Of a stretch of DNA of 45,251 bases, positions 40,574-45,251 are shown one piece after another. The position numbers were made by a program, and so were the translations under genes. Under the pieces are notes generated by a model. The model had not been told where the DNA came from and did no database searches. It worked only from the letters and a program-made list of their open reading frames with translations. Numbering within the stretch: position 1 is the first letter of the stretch; the number at the start of each line of letters is the position of its first letter. The stretch lies in assembly GCA_016293865.1 (NCBI GenBank), contig JAEDDG010000012.1:1-45251 (forward strand). Direction: 5' to 3'. Origin of the DNA: Oscillospiraceae bacterium. GTDB lineage: Bacteria > Bacillota > Clostridia > Oscillospirales > Oscillospiraceae.

Positions 40574-42796
40574 TCAGGAAACGGTTTTGTCCAGAACGCG
40601 GTCCGTAACCAGCTGGCGGAATTCAGCGGACAGACTGGCAAAATAGGCGCTGAAGCCGGTGACGCGAACAACGAGATCCGGGTAGAGAGACGGGTCCTCA
40701 TTTGCCCTGCGGATTTTCTCCGCGTCCACAACGTTGAGATTGATCAGGGTTCCGCCGCCGGCGAAGTGGTCTTCAATCAAAGCCATGATCATCTCGATGC
40801 CGCCTTCTTCGGCGGTGATTGTGGGCTCAATCTCCAGCTGCATGGGGGCGGTGTTCCCATAGCCGGGCTGAATGAAGGCGATGGCTCTGGACATGGCGGT
40901 TGCCGCGCCGTCGCTGCGGAAGCCGGGGCAGGGGTTTGCGCCGTGGGATACGGGCCGGCCGGCGTGACGGCCGTTCGGCGTTGCGCCGAGCAGGCGGCCG
41001 ATGGAGATGGAGTTTGCCCATGAGAAAAGACCCGGAACCATTTCTTGGCCGTATTTCGGCGTGCGCGCGGCTTTGACCTCCTGCGTGAAGATCTCTGTCA
41101 GTGTGCGTGCGTATTCATCGGCCGGTGTGCCGCCGTGGCCGTAATGCGGACAGTTTGAGAAAAACAGGCGTGCCTTCTCGCCCTCCGGACCTGCCCAGTC
41201 ACTGTCCAGAAACGCAATGAGCTGTTTGTAGGTGTACCTTTTCTCATTGATGATTCTCTGCTCAATTGCGGCAAGGCCGTCTGCGACGACGGCAATGGCG
41301 ACGCCGTCGATGCCCCAGTAGTAATGGTCAACGCCGCCGTTGGACGCATCAAGACCGCGCTCAATGGTGCCGTGGCACAGCAGATCCAGCGGCAGTTCCG
41401 GAACGTTGCGGGTCTGATGTTCATAATGGTATGTAAAGCCTTCTGCGAAAATGGCGACGACTTCGCGGACGTGACGGCGGAAACCGTCAAGAAGCTGAGC
41501 GACAGTCGGTTCACCGTATGCGGCCACAGCGTCTCTCAGCGCGTAGTCAAAGCAGATGGCCAGATCCACCTTGATGCAGTCCATCAGGGAGTATTCGCGG
41601 CCGGGGATGGCCAGCCAGTGGCATCCGCTGTTGGAACGGGCGCGGGCCATTTCCGGCGTGACCCCGCCGTTGCGGCAGAAGCCTTCCACAAGCGCGTCGG
41701 TGCCCACAAAACGGGGATTGCCGTTTTTGTCCTCAAACTGCATCTCCACGGAGCGACGCAGAAGGCCGCGGTCAATGCCGCGTCCCACACAGACGCCGAT
41801 GTTGGATGGCAGTTTCAGCCGGTGAACGGCTTCAAGAATCAGGTAGGACACATGGTTTGTGGTGTCGTTCCCGTCTGCGTCGTAGCCGCCGATCTGAATA
41901 TAGGAAGTGTCCCGCAGAAGCATGCACTGAATCAGGAAAATGGCCTTTTCATCGTCCAGGATCCCGGCCTGAACATCGCGCGTGTAATAGGGAAGCAGAA
42001 GAATGTCCAGACGGCCCAGGGAGCCGCTGCCGTTGTAGGAACGGCAGGCCATCTGCAGCCACAGCATGAGCTGACACGCCTCTTCAAAGGTGTCCGGCTT
42101 TGCATGCGCCAGCTTCTCATTCATCCTGCACAGGTGATTCAGATGTGCAGCGACCTCCGGATCCGGCTCCTGTGCAGCCAGCTGCGCGGCATACGCGGCG
42201 TTGTGAAGGATCCAGGTGCGGACGCCGTCCAGCGTCATGGAGAGCCCCTCGTAAAAGCCGTCCATTTCTCCGTTGACTGCCCGGTATTTTTCTATTTTTT
42301 CCTCCAGCCCGTCAAGACCCAGATCCAGCAGAATCTGCGCGTCCTGGCAGAAATGCTGCATGGAGAAAACGCCGCTTTCAATTTTGTATTTCGCCTGCTT
42401 TTCGGCCAGCTCCTCCGGAATAGCGACATCCGGATTCGGTCCCTTGCGGTAGGTGGTGAAATTGACCATGTATCCGCCTGCCAATCCGCACATGGGGTCG
42501 ATCACGGGCGGATGGAAGCAGAGAAAATCACGGAAGTTTGCGCCCTGTCCCAGCGGACCGTAGAATCCGCCGTCGGCGCCTGTCGGCCTGGGCGTGAAAT
42601 TTTTGAATACAACGTCGTTGATTGGGGAGCCAGAGCCGCTGATGGTCTGCACAACGGTGCGCTGATCTTCCGGCGGCAGAATCAGACCGTGGTCGTCATA
42701 GTCCATATTACCCAGCACGCGCTGCTTTTCTGCAGTATTTGCCAGCTTCTTTTTAACCAGGTCTGCAATGCGTTCAGCGTAGGATGGCATGCTCAT
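40574..42796 (-). CDS. Glycyl radical enzyme, substrate unknown (atypical active site)
   Basis: 740 aa in the pyruvate-formate-lyase/glycyl radical enzyme superfamily. The C-terminal radical loop is RVTGFSAYF (Gly714), and the active-site loop is SNSGCHWLAIPGRE with Cys392. In glycerol/diol dehydratases, choline lyase, hydroxyproline dehydratase and hydroxyphenylacetate decarboxylase, the Cys is followed by x-Glu; here it is C-H-W, so the general base must come from elsewhere or the chemistry differs. Pyruvate formate-lyase has CC, also absent. It is a little shorter than most members, and its N-terminal 100 residues (FCFHPPVIDPMCG region) are not like dehydratases. Start ATG 42796 follows AAGGAGG at eight bases. 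Its activase is 19 bases upstream. Confidence 0.88.
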   Translation of the reverse strand: MSMPSYAERIADLVKKKLANTAEKQRVLGNMDYDDHGLILPPEDQRTVVQTISGSGSPINDVVFKNFTPRPTGADGGFYGPLGQGANFRDFLCFHPPVIDPMCGLAGGYMVNFTTYRKGPNPDVAIPEELAEKQAKYKIESGVFSMQHFCQDAQILLDLGLDGLEEKIEKYRAVNGEMDGFYEGLSMTLDGVRTWILHNAAYAAQLAAQEPDPEVAAHLNHLCRMNEKLAHAKPDTFEEACQLMLWLQMACRSYNGSGSLGRLDILLLPYYTRDVQAGILDDEKAIFLIQCMLLRDTSYIQIGGYDADGNDTTNHVSYLILEAVHRLKLPSNIGVCVGRGIDRGLLRRSVEMQFEDKNGNPRFVGTDALVEGFCRNGGVTPEMARARSNSGCHWLAIPGREYSLMDCIKVDLAICFDYALRDAVAAYGEPTVAQLLDGFRRHVREVVAIFAEGFTYHYEHQTRNVPELPLDLLCHGTIERGLDASNGGVDHYYWGIDGVAIAVVADGLAAIEQRIINEKRYTYKQLIAFLDSDWAGPEGEKARLFFSNCPHYGHGGTPADEYARTLTEIFTQEVKAARTPKYGQEMVPGLFSWANSISIGRLLGATPNGRHAGRPVSHGANPCPGFRSDGAATAMSRAIAFIQPGYGNTAPMQLEIEPTITAEEGGIEMIMALIEDHFAGGGTLINLNVVDAEKIRRANEDPSLYPDLVVRVTGFSAYFASLSAEFRQLVTDRVLDKTVS

Positions 42797-42815
42797 GATC
42801 GGTTCCTCCTTATTG

Positions 42816-43721
42816 TTATCTGCATTGCACAGGGAGCGCTGCCGTACTGCGGATGATGCCGGCAAGCGACTCAAGCTGTGCCTGCTTCGGCGGTACAACG
42901 CCGATGTCATGTCCGTGCTCGTCAAAATTGTAGATCTTTGACTGTCCGAGTTTATGGTAACCGAGGAGAATGACAGACTGCACGGCGCGGTTTCCGGAAA
43001 TGAGCCCGGAAAAGGTCCGCATTGTCTGCTCATCGTCATTCATGCCGGGAATTACGGGGATACGCACCTCCACCGGCACGCCCAGTTCTCCCAGAAGTGC
43101 GAAATTTGCAAGAATCAGTCTGTTGTTTGTGCCGGTCAGCGCCGCATGCCGGTCCGGATCCGGGTGCTTCAGGTCAAAAAGCACCATGGAAGCAGCGGAG
43201 GCCAGCCGGGCAAAGCGCATGGGATCGCATTGGCCGCTGGTATCCAGACAGGTGTGGATGCCCTCTGACCGGAGAGCCGTCAGCAGCTCAAGACAGATTT
43301 CAAACTGCGCGGTGGGCTCGCCGCCTGAAAGGGTCACACCGCCGCCGGTGCGCGCATACATGCTCCTGTCAGCCAGGGCCTCTGCAAGGATTTCGTCCGC
43401 GGTCATTTCACGGCCGCTGACGGCCAGTGCGCCGGAAGGACATGCGTCTGCGCAGGAAAAGCAGCGGACGCAGCTTTCCCTGTCCAGCCGGAGTGTGTCG
43501 CCGCTGACGGTCAGCGCCCCGGAAGGGCAGGCCTGCACGCAGCTGAGACAATGGATACACGCCTCACGCTTCAGGCGCAGTTCCCGGCCGAAGGCGTAAG
43601 TCTCCGGATTGTGGCACCACAGGCAGCGCAGCGGGCAGCCCTTGAAAAATACGGTTGTGCGCATGCCAGGCCCGTCGTGGATGGACGCGCACTGAATGTT
43701 GGAAATGATTCCTGTTGCCAT
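42816..43721 (-). CDS. Glycyl radical enzyme activase (radical SAM)
   Basis: 301 aa. Radical SAM CxxxCxxC at C29, C33, C36 (GCPLRCLWC), followed by a two-cluster ferredoxin insert: C55/C58/C61/C65 and C84/C87/C90/C94. GGVTLSGGEPTAQ and VRIPVIPGMNDD are family motifs. It uses SAM to make the glycine radical on the neighbouring enzyme. ATG 43721 follows GGAGG at six bases, and the RBS lies inside the end of the HD gene. The dehydratase/decarboxylase type with insert fits, and pyruvate formate-lyase activase (no insert) does not. Confidence 0.9.
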   Translation of the reverse strand: MATGIISNIQCASIHDGPGMRTTVFFKGCPLRCLWCHNPETYAFGRELRLKREACIHCLSCVQACPSGALTVSGDTLRLDRESCVRCFSCADACPSGALAVSGREMTADEILAEALADRSMYARTGGGVTLSGGEPTAQFEICLELLTALRSEGIHTCLDTSGQCDPMRFARLASAASMVLFDLKHPDPDRHAALTGTNNRLILANFALLGELGVPVEVRIPVIPGMNDDEQTMRTFSGLISGNRAVQSVILLGYHKLGQSKIYNFDEHGHDIGVVPPKQAQLESLAGIIRSTAALPVQCR

Positions 43722-43722
43722 T

Positions 43723-44304
43723 TTATGCCTCCGCGGCTGCGTTGACGCTGTTCTCACAGCTGCGCATAGCGTCGATCGTATCAGCAAAGAGGGCGTCAAG
43801 TTCCACGCCCATCAGCTCAGCGCCCTGGCGGATGACGTCTCTGGAGCAGCCGGCGGCAAACTTCTTGTCCTTGAATTTCTTTTTCAGACTGGAGACCTCC
43901 ATGTCCTGCACACTTTTGGACGGGCGCATCCGCGCTGCCGCGCCGATCAGGCCTGTGAGCTCATCAACGGCGAAGAGTGTTTTTTCCATGGGATGCTCCG
44001 GCTTTACATCTGTGCAGATGCCCCAGCCATGGCTGCACACTGCGTGGATGAAATCGTCCTCAAAGCCGGCTTCGCGCAGAAGCTCCGGCGCTTTGACGCA
44101 GTGTTGTTCCGGATACTGTTCGAAGTCCACGTCGTGCATCAGGCCAACCAGAGCCCAGAAGTCGGCTTCATCGGCAAAGCCTTTCTGCTGTGCAAACCAG
44201 CGCATGACGCCTTCGACCGTATAGGCGTGCAGAAGGTGAAACGGCTCGCTGTTGTACTTTTTTAGAAGAGCCAGCGCGCACTCTCTTGTAACTGCTGTTT
44301 TCAT
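43723..44304 (-). CDS. HD-domain hydrolase
   Basis: 193 aa with the HD motif at H57-D58 (LMHDVDFEQYP), His26 (HLLHAYTV) upstream and His92 (HAVCSHGWG) downstream, a metal-dependent phosphohydrolase layout. It may act on nucleotides or other phosphate esters; substrate unknown. First gene of the operon with the activase and glycyl radical enzyme, with the next start one base after its stop, so coupled translation is likely. ATG 44304 follows GGAGG. Confidence 0.8.
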   Translation of the reverse strand: MKTAVTRECALALLKKYNSEPFHLLHAYTVEGVMRWFAQQKGFADEADFWALVGLMHDVDFEQYPEQHCVKAPELLREAGFEDDFIHAVCSHGWGICTDVKPEHPMEKTLFAVDELTGLIGAAARMRPSKSVQDMEVSSLKKKFKDKKFAAGCSRDVIRQGAELMGVELDALFADTIDAMRSCENSVNAAAEA

Positions 44305-44369
44305 GACAGACCTCCATGCTGAAAAATAGTATCGTTTACAGGCGGGGCAGTATGAAAAATCTGCCGCGC

Positions 44370-44398
44370 TTGACGGATTGCGAATGAAAAAATATAAT
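44370..44398 (+). promoter_or_regulatory. Promoter of thpR
   Basis: TTGACG (44370-44375), 17 bases, TATAAT (44393-44398), near-consensus, about 35 bases before ATG 44433. Confidence 0.7.
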
Positions 44399-44432
44399 AA
44401 GCAAAAGACTGACGGTGAAAGGGGGCAGCGCC

Positions 44433-45020
44433 ATGCGGTTGTTTATTGCCGTCCGTTTTCCGGAGCATGTGCTTGACGCGCTGTGCCGGAGACAGGAGCG
44501 CCTGCGCGCCGCCGCCGCACAGGGAAATTTCTCGCGGCGCGAGAATCTGCATTTGACGCTGGCCTTCTTGGGCGATGTGCCGCCATCCGGGATTTCAAGG
44601 ATCCGGAAAGCGATGGATGCGGCCGCGGGCCCTGCGTTTTCGATTACCATCGGCGGGCCTGGCCGGTTTCGCGGCGGCCGGGGCGATACGCTCTGGCTCG
44701 GTATCGATGCGCCACCGGCGCTGTATACACTGCAGGACCGGCTGGCTGCCGGCCTGGCAGACGCCGGTTTCAGGCTGGAAGACCGGCCGTTCACGCCGCA
44801 CCTGACTATAGCGAGAACGGTGATTCTCCGCCCGGGGCAGGAGCTGCGCCGCCTGTGTGCCGCGGATGCGCCCGTTTCCTGTCCGGTTCATGCCATCAGC
44901 CTGATGCGGTCAGAGCGGATCGGCGGCGTGTTGACTTATACAGAGATATACGGAAAGGAGCTTGTCCATGGCGGGGAGAAACAGCCGGCCTGCACAGACC
45001 GGACCGGCCGGGATCATTGA
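44433..45020 (+). CDS. thpR: RNA 2',3'-cyclic phosphodiesterase
   Basis: 2H phosphoesterase (LigT/ThpR) family, 195 aa. The two H-x-T motifs are HLT at 40-42 (ENLHLTLAFLGD) and 123-125 (FTPHLTIAR). Such enzymes hydrolyse 2',3'-cyclic phosphate RNA ends to 2'-phosphates. ATG 44433 follows a G-rich RBS (AAAGGGGG); the frame is open to 44415 but the extra codons include the RBS. Its 3' end overlaps the Smr gene. Confidence 0.88.
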   Translation: MRLFIAVRFPEHVLDALCRRQERLRAAAAQGNFSRRENLHLTLAFLGDVPPSGISRIRKAMDAAAGPAFSITIGGPGRFRGGRGDTLWLGIDAPPALYTLQDRLAAGLADAGFRLEDRPFTPHLTIARTVILRPGQELRRLCAADAPVSCPVHAISLMRSERIGGVLTYTEIYGKELVHGGEKQPACTDRTGRDH

Positions 45021-45249
45021 AGTGGACGTGCACGGCATGACCCGCCGTCAGGCCAGAACGCATCTTGAAAACCAGCTGCGCAGGGCAGGCGGCGGCGTTT
45101 ACCGTCTGCGGGTTATTCACGGCTTCCACGGCGGAACAGAGCTTCTGCACCTGGTGCGTGAGGAGATTGCAAAGAATCCGCGTGTGATCCGCTATGAAGT
45201 CGGGCTGAACCCGGGTGAGACGGATCTGGTACTGCGGGAATACTATTGA
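44968..45249 (+). CDS. Smr-domain protein
   Basis: 93 aa. The Smr fold signature is visible: IIEVDVHGMTRRQA (DVHG, residues 20-23) and VIHGFHGG (51-56), with a late GETDLVL. Smr domains bind or cut nucleic acid, often linked to branched DNA or ribosome rescue. ATG 44968 has AAGGAG seven bases upstream, inside the end of thpR (53-base overlap), so the two are cotranscribed. Stop TGA at 45247-45249, just inside the window. Confidence 0.85.
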   Translation: MAGRNSRPAQTGPAGIIEVDVHGMTRRQARTHLENQLRRAGGGVYRLRVIHGFHGGTELLHLVREEIAKNPRVIRYEVGLNPGETDLVLREYY

Positions 45250-45251
45250 AT

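Noticed and set aside
40574..42796. Pyruvate formate-lyase
   Set aside because: No Cys-Cys active site, and the activase has a two-cluster ferredoxin insert that PFL activase lacks.
41324..42856. 510-aa plus-strand ORF
   Set aside because: Antisense shadow of the glycyl radical enzyme, no RBS, no recognisable domain.

Overview
The window reads as the chromosome of an anaerobic, gut-type Firmicute of class Clostridia, most likely near Oscillospiraceae/Ruminococcaceae (inference from gene content). It has a complete six-gene Rnf complex, an electron-bifurcating lactate dehydrogenase set (LctBCD type), a glycyl radical enzyme with its activase, a holB-ricT pair as in Bacillus and Clostridium, a large S-layer-anchored surface protein, and no respiratory genes. 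Most of the sequence is moderately G+C rich; roughly 2.4-3.9 kb is visibly A+T richer.

Layout. (1) 1-2004 is a decayed phage or mobile-element region. It holds an ADP-ribosyltransferase-like tail of a phage 'polyvalent' protein, other broken reading frames, and three short paralogous genes ending in KDED. Two of these share a repeated promoter-RBS-start unit, and all three end in a repeated segment that reads EGRRLTEEQA in another frame. A well-formed 63-codon gene runs on the minus strand at 1758-1949. (2) 2005-3950 is A+T-rich accessory DNA with inverted repeats and one unknown gene (2557-3570) whose best start is followed by an amber codon. It abuts the 3' end of an initiator tRNA (3952-4028). 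(3) 4.1-9.9 kb is housekeeping: ricT, holB, a DUF1846 gene, small proteins and an unrecognised membrane protein. (4) 9.9-18.1 kb is a minus-strand run: a NagA-like deacetylase, lctD-lctC-lctB, and a heterodimeric ABC exporter. (5) 18.3-24.4 kb has two convergent BNR-propeller proteins, one cytoplasmic and one secreted and S-layer anchored, plus a small membrane protein. (6) 24.6-30.6 kb is rnfCDGEAB followed by NusG-II and Gx-transporter genes. (7) 30.6-34.7 kb is a Gfo/Idh/MocA oxidoreductase and sugar epimerase pair, divergent from an AraC regulator and a serine hydrolase. (8) 34.7-44.3 kb, all minus strand, is feoA-feoB, a TAXI-TRAP transporter (binding protein plus fused permease), and a three-gene glycyl radical operon (HD hydrolase, activase, enzyme). 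(9) 44.4-45.25 kb is thpR and an Smr-domain gene.

How the genes fit together (inference). LctBCD would oxidise lactate with NAD+ by spending reduced ferredoxin, and Rnf interconverts ferredoxin/NAD+ redox energy with an ion gradient, so the two are coupled. FeoAB supplies iron for the many Fe-S proteins encoded here. The TAXI-TRAP system may import the substrate of the neighbouring glycyl radical enzyme. The propeller proteins, NagA-like enzyme, epimerase and oxidoreductase suggest a glycan-scavenging life style.

The items most worth a second look are the small-ORF cassettes at 0-1.6 kb, the glycyl radical enzyme whose active-site Cys lacks the usual C-x-E glutamate, the early amber codon at 3610-3612, the cysteine-rich tail of RnfE, and two sialidase-like proteins that lack the expected first arginine. 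All promoter and terminator calls are by eye.
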